Of a stretch of 7,890 nt of DNA, positions 1-6,046 are shown piece after piece. Each line of letters starts with the position of its first letter. The first letter of the stretch is position 1. This DNA comes from Oscillospiraceae bacterium. Lineage in GTDB: Bacteria > Bacillota > Clostridia > Oscillospirales > Oscillospiraceae. The translations under genes were made by a program, and so were the position numbers. A model generated the notes under the pieces. It was given only the letters and a program-made list of their open reading frames with translations, did not search any database and was not told where the DNA came from. The stretch covers positions 1 through 7,890 of the forward strand of contig JAHHSF010000056.1 in NCBI GenBank assembly GCA_020025375.1, in the 5' to 3' direction.

Positions 1-1
1 C

Positions 2-337
2 TCCGAGGTCGGCATGTATCTGGCCATGGCCCGTGTGGCTCACCGCGAGGGCTATCCCGAGATCGGCCTGTACTGGGAGAAGGCCGCCTATGAGGAGGCA
101 GAGCACGCCGCCAAGTTTGCCGAGCTGCTGGGCGAGGTCCTGACCGACTCCACCAAGAAGAACCTGCAGATGCGCGTGGACGCCGAGAACGGCGCTACCC
201 AGGGCAAGTTCGACCTGGCAAAGCTGGCCAAGGAGCACAACCTGGATGCCATCCACGACACTGTCCATGAGATGGCCCGCGACGAGGCCAGACACGGTAA
301 GGCCTTCGAGGGTCTGCTGGCCCGCTACTTCGGCTAA
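2..337 (+). CDS. Rubrerythrin-family di-iron peroxidase (reverse-rubrerythrin / NADH peroxidase type), 3' part only
   Basis: The last 111 residues of a protein whose start lies left of the window. The visible part is a ferritin-like four-helix domain with two ExxH iron-ligand motifs: Glu32-Ala-Glu-His35 and Glu95-Ala-Arg-His98 (fragment numbering). Glu62, in DAENGA, and possibly Glu2 complete a di-iron ligand set. The family reduces hydrogen peroxide with electrons from rubredoxin-type iron in anaerobes and acts in the cytoplasm. The chain ends with the ferritin-like domain (LLARYFG) and no rubredoxin domain follows. That fits the clostridial 'reverse' rubrerythrins, which carry rubredoxin at the N-terminus, but the N-terminus is not visible here. 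Two stop codons in tandem (335-340) end it. It is separated from the rimP operon by a hairpin and a new promoter, so it is not functionally tied to the downstream genes. The family call is firm; the exact subtype is inferred. Confidence 0.88.
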   Translation, partial: SEVGMYLAMARVAHREGYPEIGLYWEKAAYEEAEHAAKFAELLGEVLTDSTKKNLQMRVDAENGATQGKFDLAKLAKEHNLDAIHDTVHEMARDEARHGKAFEGLLARYFG

Positions 338-431
338 TAAACTGATATATCTGAACATAGATAATTGCGATTAAATTCGGCATTGATCCTTCGAAACTTG
401 GAAAAGTTCCAAGAAATCGCAGCAAGCTTAA

Positions 432-476
432 GAAACACGGGTAACGAGGTGTCGTTGCCCGTGTTTCCGCTCTTTT
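432..476 (+). terminator. Probable intrinsic terminator of the rubrerythrin gene
   Basis: A 15-bp stem pairs 432-446 with 453-467, contains a single U-G wobble, and closes a 6-base loop. The tract after it is CGCTCTTTT, so the U-run is short and starts three bases late. The stem is very stable, so a terminator is the simplest reading, but a 3'-end stabilising hairpin is possible. It lies about 95 bases after the stop codon and upstream of the next promoter. Confidence 0.7.
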
Positions 477-536
477 GCCCTTATTCAAATTTGGGGAGAG
501 CCGTCGGAAAGCCCGAGGAAAAAGTGGGAAACCCCC

Positions 537-565
537 TTGCAATTCGGGGAAAACTATGGTATACT
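537..565 (+). promoter_or_regulatory. Sigma-A promoter of the rimP-nusA-infB operon, extended -10
   Basis: A TTGCAA -35 box (537-542) is followed by exactly 17 bases and a TATACT -10 box (560-565). The TG at 557-558, one base before the -10, makes it an extended -10 promoter. Transcription should begin near 572, giving a leader of about 95 bases before rimP. A short inverted repeat (CCCC at 533-536, GGGG at 546-549) flanks the -35 box; whether anything binds there is unknown. This is the best promoter match in the window. Confidence 0.85.
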
Positions 566-590
566 CTCCACGATAGAAGTGTTGTGATGT

Positions 591-621
591 GAGAGTGGGA
601 CCTGGTCCCGCTCTTCTTTTT
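591..621 (+). promoter_or_regulatory. Terminator-like attenuator hairpin in the rimP-nusA leader
   Basis: Bases 592-600 pair with 606-614 (9 bp, one U-G wobble, loop CCTGG), and G591-T615 can extend the stem as a wobble. The run TTCTTTTT (614-621) follows. The element lies between the promoter and the rimP ribosome binding site, so termination here would silence the whole operon. The stem is modest and the U-tract is broken by a C, the kind of weak terminator that depends on NusA. AGAAG at 575-579 could pair with CTTCT at 613-617 and compete with the base of the stem, a possible antiterminator. Position and structure are seen; the regulatory role is inferred. Confidence 0.65.
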
Positions 622-665
622 GCAATTTATCGGCTGAGTAAATTTTTGGAAAACGGAGGCAAAGT

Positions 666-1121
666 ATGGCGAAGGTCACTGACACAGTCACCCGTCTGGC
701 CGCTCCAATTGTCGAGGAGAAGGGCTGTGAGCTCTGGGATGTAGAGTATATTCGGGAAGCAGGAGAATGGTATCTTCGGGTCTATATCGATAAGGAGGGC
801 GGCGTATCCATCAATGACTGCGAGGCGGTCTCCCGCCCACTGTCCGATGCCCTGGACGAGGCCGATCCCATTGAGGGGAGCTATACCTTTGAGGTCTCCT
901 CCGCTGGGGCCGACCGGCCTTTGAAAAAGCCGGAGCACTTTGCCAAGATGATGGGCCGGGAGGTAGAGGTCCGCCTCTACCGGGCCGTGGACGGCCAAAA
1001 GGCCGTGGTGGGCACCCTTACCGGGTATGACAGCGGCGACGTGACCATCGCTGCTCCCACCGGCGAGCGGGTCTTTCTCAAGGCCGACATTGCCCAGGTC
1101 AGATTGTACGTTACTTTTTAA
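666..1121 (+). CDS. rimP: Ribosome maturation factor RimP
   Basis: A protein of 151 residues, the usual length for RimP, which binds the free 30S subunit and helps assemble its head region around S12. The N-terminal alpha/beta domain (about 1-88) carries the family signature FEVSSAGADRPL (75-86), close to the usual EVSSPGxDRPL. The C-terminal SH3-like domain spans about 91-151. The ATG at 666 follows the ribosome binding site GGAGG (655-659) at normal spacing. It is the first gene of the operon behind the promoter at 537-565. The next gene, nusA, begins 16 bases after its stop. That pairing is nearly universal in bacteria and supports the call. Nothing is truncated. Confidence 0.96.
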   Translation: MAKVTDTVTRLAAPIVEEKGCELWDVEYIREAGEWYLRVYIDKEGGVSINDCEAVSRPLSDALDEADPIEGSYTFEVSSAGADRPLKKPEHFAKMMGREVEVRLYRAVDGQKAVVGTLTGYDSGDVTIAAPTGERVFLKADIAQVRLYVTF

Positions 1122-1137
1122 TTAAGGAGACAGTAAA

Positions 1138-2292
1138 ATGGCTGCAAGAAAGAACGCGAAAGCCCAGAAGAGCAACGAGCTGGATGGCGCCGAGTTTTTC
1201 GCCGCTGTGGCCCAGCTGGAGGCCGAGCGTGGCATCCCCAAGGGCTATATGATGGAGAAGATTTCCCAGGCCCTGGTCTCCGCCTATAAGCGGGACCACG
1301 AGGACGTGGGGGACAATATGGTGGTGGACGCCAACGAGGAGACCGGCCAGGTCCGCATGTTTATCCGAAAGGACGTGGTGGAGACCGTGGACAATCCCGG
1401 TACCGAGATCAGCCTGGAGGAGGCCCGGGAGAAGCTCCCCAAGGCCCAGCTGGGCGATGTGGTCTCCATCGAGGTCAAGACCCGCAACTTCGGCCGTATC
1501 GCGGCCCAGACTGCCCGCCAGGTCATCATCCAGGGCATCCGGGAGGCCGAGCGCGGCATGATCTACGACGAGTTCAACTCCAAGGAGCATGAGATTATCA
1601 CCGGCGTGGTCACCCGCCTGGATCCCAAGAATGGGGCCGCCTCCCTCCGCATCACCAGTGGGAGCGAGTTTACCGATGCCTATCTGGCCCCTGCCGAGCA
1701 GGTCCGGGGCGAGAGCATCCACGAGGGCGACCGCCTGAAGGTCTATGTGGTAGAGGTCCGCCGCTCCAGCCGCGGCCCCCAGGTCCTCATCTCCCGCACC
1801 CATCCCGGCCTGGTCAAGCGCCTCTTTGAGCTGGAAGTGCCCGAGATTTACGACGGCACCGTGGAGGTCAAGTCCATCGCCCGGGAGGCCGGGAGCCGCA
1901 CCAAGCTGGCCGTTTGGTCCGAGGATCCCAATGTGGACCCCATCGGCGCCTGTGTCGGTCCCCGGGGCGGCCGTGTGAACAACATCGTGGAGGAGCTTCA
2001 CGGCGAGAAGGTGGACATCATCAAGTGGTCCGAGGACCCCGCGGAGTACATCGCCGCCGCTCTGGCTCCCGCCGACGTGTTGAGCGTGGACATTCTGGAG
2101 GAGGAGCGCTCCTGCCGGGTGGTGGTCCCTGACGATCAGCTCTCCCTGGCCATCGGCAAGGAGGGCCAGAACGCCCGCCTGGCCGCCAAGCTTACCGGCT
2201 GGAAGATTGACATTAAGTCGGAATCCGCTTCCCTGGAGGAGCCTGACCTGGTCGGGGAGACCGTGGAGGAAGAGACTCCCGTCGAGGAGTAA
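1138..2292 (+). CDS. nusA: Transcription termination/antitermination factor NusA
   Basis: A protein of 384 residues, close to the short Firmicute NusA (about 370) and lacking the acidic repeat domains of the enterobacterial protein. It binds RNA polymerase near the RNA exit channel and promotes pausing and intrinsic termination. Domains in order: polymerase-binding N-terminal domain to about 130; S1 domain about 151-217, with HEIITGVVTRLD at its start; KH1 with its GxxG loop GPRG at 274-277; KH2 with GKEG at 340-343 followed by QNARLAAKLTGWKIDI. A short acidic tail ends the protein. About 15 residues rich in Lys, Ala and Asn precede the usual start of the family. The ATG at 1138 is nevertheless well placed behind AAGGAGA (1124-1130). 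The gene lies second in the operon, after rimP. Confidence 0.98.
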   Translation: MAARKNAKAQKSNELDGAEFFAAVAQLEAERGIPKGYMMEKISQALVSAYKRDHEDVGDNMVVDANEETGQVRMFIRKDVVETVDNPGTEISLEEAREKLPKAQLGDVVSIEVKTRNFGRIAAQTARQVIIQGIREAERGMIYDEFNSKEHEIITGVVTRLDPKNGAASLRITSGSEFTDAYLAPAEQVRGESIHEGDRLKVYVVEVRRSSRGPQVLISRTHPGLVKRLFELEVPEIYDGTVEVKSIAREAGSRTKLAVWSEDPNVDPIGACVGPRGGRVNNIVEELHGEKVDIIKWSEDPAEYIAAALAPADVLSVDILEEERSCRVVVPDDQLSLAIGKEGQNARLAAKLTGWKIDIKSESASLEEPDLVGETVEEETPVEE

Positions 2293-2324
2293 GCCACAAA
2301 AACTAGAAAATGAGGTGAGGTAGC

Positions 2325-2603
2325 GTGCCCAAAAAGATACCCCTGCGCCAGTGCGTGGGTTGCCGAGAGATGAAGGAAAAAGCCCAGCTCATTCGGGCGG
2401 TCCGGTCTCCCGAGGGGGAGGTCACCCTGGACTTTAAGGGCAAGAAGCCCGGCCGGGGCGCCTACCTCTGTAAAAATATAGAGTGCCTCAAGCGCGCCCG
2501 GAAGAGCCGGGCCCTGGAGCGGGCCTTTTCCCAGGCTCTGCCCCCCGAGGTCTACGAACAGATGGAAGCCGAACTGGCGAAAGGGGGCGGAGAAGATGGA
2601 TAA
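2325..2603 (+). CDS. rnpM: RNase P modulator RnpM (YlxR family, DUF448)
   Basis: A small basic protein of 92 residues starting at GTG, behind a purine-rich binding site GAGGTGAGG (2312-2320). The YlxR signatures are present: RQCVGC (8-13) near the N-terminus and GRGAYLC (43-49), with a further Cys at 54. Members bind RNA. The Bacillus subtilis protein has been reported to bind the RNase P RNA and restrain its activity, which would link tRNA maturation to this operon. The gene sits between nusA and ylxQ, its standard Firmicute place, and its last 8 bases overlap ylxQ, suggesting coupled translation. The family call is secure. The RNase P role here is by homology only. Confidence 0.93.
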   Translation: MPKKIPLRQCVGCREMKEKAQLIRAVRSPEGEVTLDFKGKKPGRGAYLCKNIECLKRARKSRALERAFSQALPPEVYEQMEAELAKGGGEDG

Positions 2604-3138
2604 CGCTCTGCGCCTCATCGGCATGGCAAAGAAGGCCGGTCGGCTGGAGATTGGGGAGGAACCCGTAGGGGCCTCCGCCCGTGCCCGGAAAGCCCGGCTC
2701 ATCCTCCTGGCGGGGGATGCGGCGGCCAACACCGCCCGGAGAGCGGCCCACTTCGGCCAGGTCGGGAACGTGCTGACCCTCACCGTACCCTGCACCAAGG
2801 CTGAACTGGGGATGACGGTGGGCCGCACCAGCTGCGCCATGCTGGCCTTTACCGATGCGGGCTTCGCGGCCTCCTTTGCCGAGAAGCTGGCCGCCCAGGA
2901 TCCGGAGAGGTACGGCCCCGCCGCCGGGAAGCTGGAGGAGAAGGCCGTCAAGGTTCTCCAACGCCAGCGGGAACAGCGCCAGCATGAGAAGAACCTGGAG
3001 CGGGGGAAGAAGCGGCCCTGGGCCCCGCCCCCGGAGCCAAAGAAGAAAGAGGGCAAGAAAGCCGCTCCTGCCGGCCGGAAGGCTCCCAAGCCCGCTGGGA
3101 AGACGGGCAAGCCCGGACCCCGGGCACCGAAATCGTAA
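2596..3138 (+). CDS. ylxQ: L7Ae/L30e-like K-turn RNA-binding protein YlxQ with long basic C-terminal tail
   Basis: A 180-residue protein. Residues 1-100 form an L7Ae-type domain: an N-terminal helix with AKKAGRLEIG (11-20), then LILLAGDAAANT (35-46) and AFTDAGFA (84-91), matching YlxQ. B. subtilis YlxQ has been shown to bind K-turn RNA. Family members are usually about 100 residues. Here about 80 more follow: a charged, probably helical stretch (about 110-138) and a tail (139-180) of almost only Lys, Arg, Pro, Ala and Gly. The tail looks disordered and should bind RNA non-specifically. The ATG lies 8 bases inside rnpM (the start overlaps its stop) behind a G-rich site at 2583-2592. The gene ends 15 bases before the infB start. 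Its cellular target is unknown. Confidence 0.9.
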   Translation: MDNALRLIGMAKKAGRLEIGEEPVGASARARKARLILLAGDAAANTARRAAHFGQVGNVLTLTVPCTKAELGMTVGRTSCAMLAFTDAGFAASFAEKLAAQDPERYGPAAGKLEEKAVKVLQRQREQRQHEKNLERGKKRPWAPPPEPKKKEGKKAAPAGRKAPKPAGKTGKPGPRAPKS

Positions 3139-3140
3139 TT

Positions 3141-3156
3141 GGAGGTGGCTCACTTG
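3141..3156 (+). promoter_or_regulatory. Ribosome binding site deciding the TTG start of infB
   Basis: GGAGGTG at 3141-3147 is an almost perfect anti-16S match, six bases before the TTG at 3154. The alternative TTG at 3139 lies upstream of this site and has no ribosome binding site of its own. The product from 3154 begins MSLVKYRVHEVAKDF, matching the usual N-terminus of clostridial IF2. The start at 3154 is therefore preferred. Confidence 0.88.
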
Positions 3157-5475
3157 AGTCTTGTGAAATACCGTGTGCATGAAGTGGCCAAGGATTTTGG
3201 CAAGCAGACCAAAGAGATTGGCGACATTATGGCAAAATACTTTACCGCGCCCAAGAACCATATGCAGGTTCTGGAGGACAATGAGCTGGCCGTAATCTTT
3301 GACTATCTGACCCAGCACAACCAGATTGAAAGCATGGAGAGCGTCTTTGCCGACGTGTACCATGAGCCCAAGCCCGCCCAGGATCGGCCGGCCCCCAAGA
3401 AGGAGGCCACCCCTGCCGCCGAGGGCAGGAAGACCGATCCCGCCGGGGAGAAGCCTGCGGCTCCTGCCGCCCAGAAGCCCATGAGCCGGGTCCCCGAAAA
3501 GAAGATTGTGGATACCCGCAAGGGCGGCGCCGTCAACCTGGAGAAGTATGACGAGCGTCTGGAGAACATCGCCGCCGGCAAGACCCGCCAGATGGATGCC
3601 GGTAAGGAGAAGTTCAAGAACCGTGGCTCCAACCAGCGCCGGGGCGGCGGCTTCCAGGGAAACAAGCGCCGCCAGGAGGAGCAGGACCGTATGCGCCGCC
3701 TCCAGGCCGCGATTGCCAAGAAGCACCCCCTGGTGGTAAAGATCCCCGACGAGATCGCCGTGGGCGAGCTGGCCTCCCGTATGAAAAAGACCGGCGCGGA
3801 GGTGGTCAAGTGCCTGATGAAGAACGGCGTTATGGCCTCCCTCTCCGACGTTATCGACTTCGATACCGCGGCCATCATCACCGAGGAGCTGGGCTGCAAG
3901 GTGGAGAAGGAAGTTATCGTCACCATCGAGGAGAAGCTCATTGATACCGCCGAGGATAAGGAAGAGGATTTGGTGCCCCGTGCTCCCGTCGTCGTGGTTA
4001 TGGGCCACGTGGACCACGGCAAGACCTCCCTCCTGGACCGTATTCGTAAGTCCAATGTGGCCTCCGGCGAAGCCGGCGGCATCACCCAGCATATCGGTGC
4101 CTATCAGGTCAAGGTGAAGGGCCAGCCCATCACCTTCCTGGATACCCCCGGCCACGAAGCCTTCACCGCCATGCGCGCCCGTGGCGCCATGGTCACCGAC
4201 GTGGCCATCCTGGTGGTGGCCGCCGATGATGGCATTATGCCCCAGACCGTGGAGTCCATCAGCCACGCTAAGGCCGCCGAGATTCCCATCATTGTGGCGA
4301 TCAACAAGATGGATAAGCCCACCGCCAACCCCGACCGCATCACCCAGCAGCTCACCGAGTACGGCCTTGTGCCTGAGGAGTGGGGCGGTGACACCATTAT
4401 TTGCCCCATCTCCGCCAAGACCGGAGACGGTATCGACAACCTGCTGGAGATGGTCCTCCTCACCGCCGAGATGCGGGAGCTGAAGGCCAACCCCGACCGC
4501 TCCGCCCACGGTGCCGTCATCGAGGCCCGGCTGGACAAGGGTCGTGGCCCTGTGGCCACCCTTCTGGTCCAGAACGGCACCCTGAAGCAGGGCGATGTCA
4601 TCATTGCCGGTACCGCTGTGGGCCGTGTCCGTGCCATGACCAACGCCCAGGGCCAGAAGGTCACCTCTGCCGGCCCCTCCGTTCCAGTGGAGATTATTGG
4701 CATGGGCGAGGTGCCCGGCGCCGGCGACGACTTCCACGCCGTGGCCGACGAGCGTATGGCCCGTGAACTTGTGGAGCAGCGCAAGCATGAGAACAAGATG
4801 GCCGCAGGCAACGCCGTGGGCAAGGTTACCCTGGATAACCTGTTCAGCCAGATTCAGGCCGGTGAGATGAAGAACCTGAACATCATTGTCAAGGCCGACG
4901 TTCAGGGCTCCGCCGAGGCTGTGAAAGCCTCCCTGGAGAAGCTCACCAACGAGGAGGTGCGGGTCCGGGTTATCCACTGCGCCGTGGGTGCCATCAGCGA
5001 GAGCGACGTCATGCTGGCCTCCACCTCCGGTGCCATCATCGTGGGCTTCAACGTGCGGCCCGACAACAATGCCAAGGAGAACGCCGGGCGCATGAACGTG
5101 GATATGCGGATGTACCGGGTCATCTACGATGCCATCAACGAGATTGAAACTGCCATGAAGGGCATGCTGGCACCCAAGTTCAAGGAAGTGGAACTAGGCC
5201 AGGCTGAGGTTCGGAACGTGTTCCGTATTACCGGCGTGGGCATGGTGGCCGGCTGTTACGTCCTCAACGGGAAGATGCAGCGCAACGCCCAAATGCGCCT
5301 TCTGCGGGACAACATCGTCATCTACGACGGCGCTATCGCCTCCCTCCAGCGCTTCAAGGACAGCGTGAAGGAGGTCGCCGCCGGCTACGAGTGCGGTATC
5401 ACCTTCGAGAAGTTCCAGGATATCAAGGAGGGCGACATCATCGAGGCTTTCCTGATGGAGCAAATTGAAGTTTAA
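3154..5475 (+). CDS. infB: Translation initiation factor IF-2
   Basis: A GTPase of 773 residues that places fMet-tRNA on the 30S subunit and promotes 50S joining. An IF2_N subdomain (about 5-65, VHEVAKDFG) is followed by a flexible linker (about 71-185) rich in Ala, Pro, Lys and Arg. A second IF2_N region begins at His191 (HPLVVKIPDEIAV). The G domain has all its motifs: G1 GHVDHGKT (284-291), G2 region GGITQHIGAY, G3 DTPGH (330-334), G4 NKMDK (384-388) and G5 SAK (420-422). A beta-barrel domain II, domain III beginning near NIIVKADVQGS (576) and the initiator-tRNA binding C-terminal barrel follow. The length lies between the B. subtilis and E. coli proteins. The start is TTG, an uncommon weak codon rescued by a strong binding site. 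An internal in-frame ATG at 3691 may give a short form. Confidence 0.98.
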   Translation: MSLVKYRVHEVAKDFGKQTKEIGDIMAKYFTAPKNHMQVLEDNELAVIFDYLTQHNQIESMESVFADVYHEPKPAQDRPAPKKEATPAAEGRKTDPAGEKPAAPAAQKPMSRVPEKKIVDTRKGGAVNLEKYDERLENIAAGKTRQMDAGKEKFKNRGSNQRRGGGFQGNKRRQEEQDRMRRLQAAIAKKHPLVVKIPDEIAVGELASRMKKTGAEVVKCLMKNGVMASLSDVIDFDTAAIITEELGCKVEKEVIVTIEEKLIDTAEDKEEDLVPRAPVVVVMGHVDHGKTSLLDRIRKSNVASGEAGGITQHIGAYQVKVKGQPITFLDTPGHEAFTAMRARGAMVTDVAILVVAADDGIMPQTVESISHAKAAEIPIIVAINKMDKPTANPDRITQQLTEYGLVPEEWGGDTIICPISAKTGDGIDNLLEMVLLTAEMRELKANPDRSAHGAVIEARLDKGRGPVATLLVQNGTLKQGDVIIAGTAVGRVRAMTNAQGQKVTSAGPSVPVEIIGMGEVPGAGDDFHAVADERMARELVEQRKHENKMAAGNAVGKVTLDNLFSQIQAGEMKNLNIIVKADVQGSAEAVKASLEKLTNEEVRVRVIHCAVGAISESDVMLASTSGAIIVGFNVRPDNNAKENAGRMNVDMRMYRVIYDAINEIETAMKGMLAPKFKEVELGQAEVRNVFRITGVGMVAGCYVLNGKMQRNAQMRLLRDNIVIYDGAIASLQRFKDSVKEVAAGYECGITFEKFQDIKEGDIIEAFLMEQIEV
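3674..3693 (+). promoter_or_regulatory. Possible internal translation start inside infB (short IF2 isoform)
   Basis: AGGAGG (3674-3679) precedes an in-frame ATG (3691-3693) by 11 bases, a little longer than ideal. A start at this Met180 would give a 594-residue IF2 lacking the first IF2_N subdomain and the linker, beginning 11 residues before the second IF2_N region. E. coli and B. subtilis make such short IF2 forms from internal starts. The site also encodes Gln-Glu-Glu in a charged stretch, so a chance match is possible. Confidence 0.4.
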
Positions 5476-5485
5476 TTGTTAAACA

Positions 5486-5526
5486 GAGAGCCGGAGGGCG
5501 GGCTGTGCGCCCACCCCCCGGCTTTT
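5486..5526 (+). terminator. Strong hairpin after infB, possible partial terminator or processing site
   Basis: The outer stem pairs 5489-5494 with 5518-5523. After a bulged A it continues with GGG 5496-5498 to CCC 5515-5517 and an inner stem 5500-5503 to 5509-5512. The outer bases 5486-5488 can pair weakly with the TTTT run that follows (5523-5526). The stem is very GC-rich but the U-run is only four bases. It begins 10 bases after the infB stop. No good promoter follows before rbfA, so full termination is unlikely. Partial read-through or an RNA-processing/stability role fits better. Confidence 0.5.
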
Positions 5527-5564
5527 CCATTATTCCAAAGAGAAAAGGACCAGGCGCAGTGCCA

Positions 5565-5643
5565 GGCGAAATCCCTCTTTAAAGGCGGATTTGCCGTATT
5601 CCCCGACGCGGGCAGCGCCATGTTCCTGCGGCGGGAGGCCGCA
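5565..5643 (+). other. Series of potential stem-loops in the infB-rbfA gap
   Basis: Bases 5565-5574 pair with 5587-5595 (nine pairs with one bulged G) around a loop that contains the palindrome CTTTAAAG. CCCG/CGGG forms a 4-bp stem at 5602-5612. TGCGGC at 5627-5632 pairs perfectly with GCCGCA at 5638-5643 across a 5-base loop. I see no conserved small protein and no clear promoter in this stretch. It may be a structured 5' leader for rbfA or a short intergenic repeat. The pairings are seen; the function is unknown. Confidence 0.4.
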
Positions 5644-5685
5644 AATTTCGTTTCCCATTTTGGGGAGACCATAAAGGAGAACACA

Positions 5686-6033
5686 ATGGCAAGCAATCGT
5701 ATTGGACGCATCAATGAGGAGATCCAGCGGGAGCTGGCTTCCCTCATCCGTAACGTGAAGGACCCCCGGGTGACCGGGATGATCTCCATCACCGCAGTGG
5801 AGACCACCCCCGATCTGCGCTACGCAAAGGTCTACGTCTCCATGCTGGATAAAAGCGATACCAAGGAGGTCATCAAGGGCCTCAAGTCGGCGGCCGGCTA
5901 CCTGCGCCGGGAGCTGGGTCACAGCCTCAACCTGCGCTATACCCCCGAGCTCACCTTCCAGGCTGACGACTCCATTGACAAGGGTGCCCACATCCTGGAG
6001 CTCATCGAAAAGTTGGACAAGCCCAATCAGTAA
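5686..6033 (+). CDS. rbfA: 30S ribosome-binding factor RbfA
   Basis: A 115-residue protein, the normal RbfA length. RbfA binds immature 30S subunits near the 16S central region and is needed for late maturation and cold growth. It is a single KH-like type II domain. Visible signatures are KDPR (25-28), the beta strand around TTPDLRYAKVYVS, and the C-terminal LRYTPELTFQADDSIDKGAHI, which matches the family's 'R..P.L.F..D.S...' block. The ATG at 5686 follows AAGGAG (5674-5679) with a 6-base spacer, which decides this start over an in-frame ATG at 5620. The gene follows infB as in most bacteria, but after an unusually long 210-base gap. Its stop is part of the binding-site region of the next gene, so the two are likely translated in tandem. 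Confidence 0.95.
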   Translation: MASNRIGRINEEIQRELASLIRNVKDPRVTGMISITAVETTPDLRYAKVYVSMLDKSDTKEVIKGLKSAAGYLRRELGHSLNLRYTPELTFQADDSIDKGAHILELIEKLDKPNQ

Positions 6034-6046
6034 GGAGGTCCCTCCC

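Larger units (their letters stand above)
338..665. other. Intergenic region between the rubrerythrin gene and rimP
   Basis: This 328-base gap has no credible gene. From left to right it holds an AT-rich stretch just after the tandem stops and a small perfect hairpin (7-bp stem, 397-403 with 407-413, loop of 3). A long hairpin at 432-467, probably the end of the rubrerythrin transcript, comes next. The promoter at 537-565 and the rimP leader with its own terminator-like hairpin at 592-621 follow. The stretch 477-530 shows nothing I can interpret. Short open frames here lack a ribosome binding site and have atypical composition. Confidence 0.7.

Noticed and set aside
365..592. Short + strand open frame in the rubrerythrin-rimP gap
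   Set aside because: It runs through the terminator hairpin and the promoter, lacks a ribosome binding site and resembles no known protein.
584..637. A K-turn (box C-like GTGATGT at 584-590 and CTGA at 634-637) in the rimP leader that YlxQ could bind
   Set aside because: The flanking bases do not form the stems a K-turn needs on either side, so the match is only to two short words.
1111..2001. Minus-strand open frame of 296 codons opposite nusA
   Set aside because: Same codon-mirror effect: low-complexity Gly/Leu/His/Asp product lying wholly against well-conserved NusA coding sequence.
3139..3153. Earlier TTG start for infB at 3139
   Set aside because: It lies ahead of the GGAGGTG site, which would then sit inside the coding sequence, and adds five residues absent from the usual IF2 N-terminus.
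2488..4977. A very long open frame on the minus strand (829 codons) opposite ylxQ and infB
   Set aside because: It is the mirror of GC-biased codon use in infB. The product is a Leu/Gly/His-rich low-complexity chain with no recognisable domain, and infB on the + strand is unambiguous.
5620..5685. In-frame upstream ATG that would extend RbfA by 22 residues
   Set aside because: No ribosome binding site precedes 5620. The ATG at 5686 has AAGGAG at ideal spacing and gives the normal family length.
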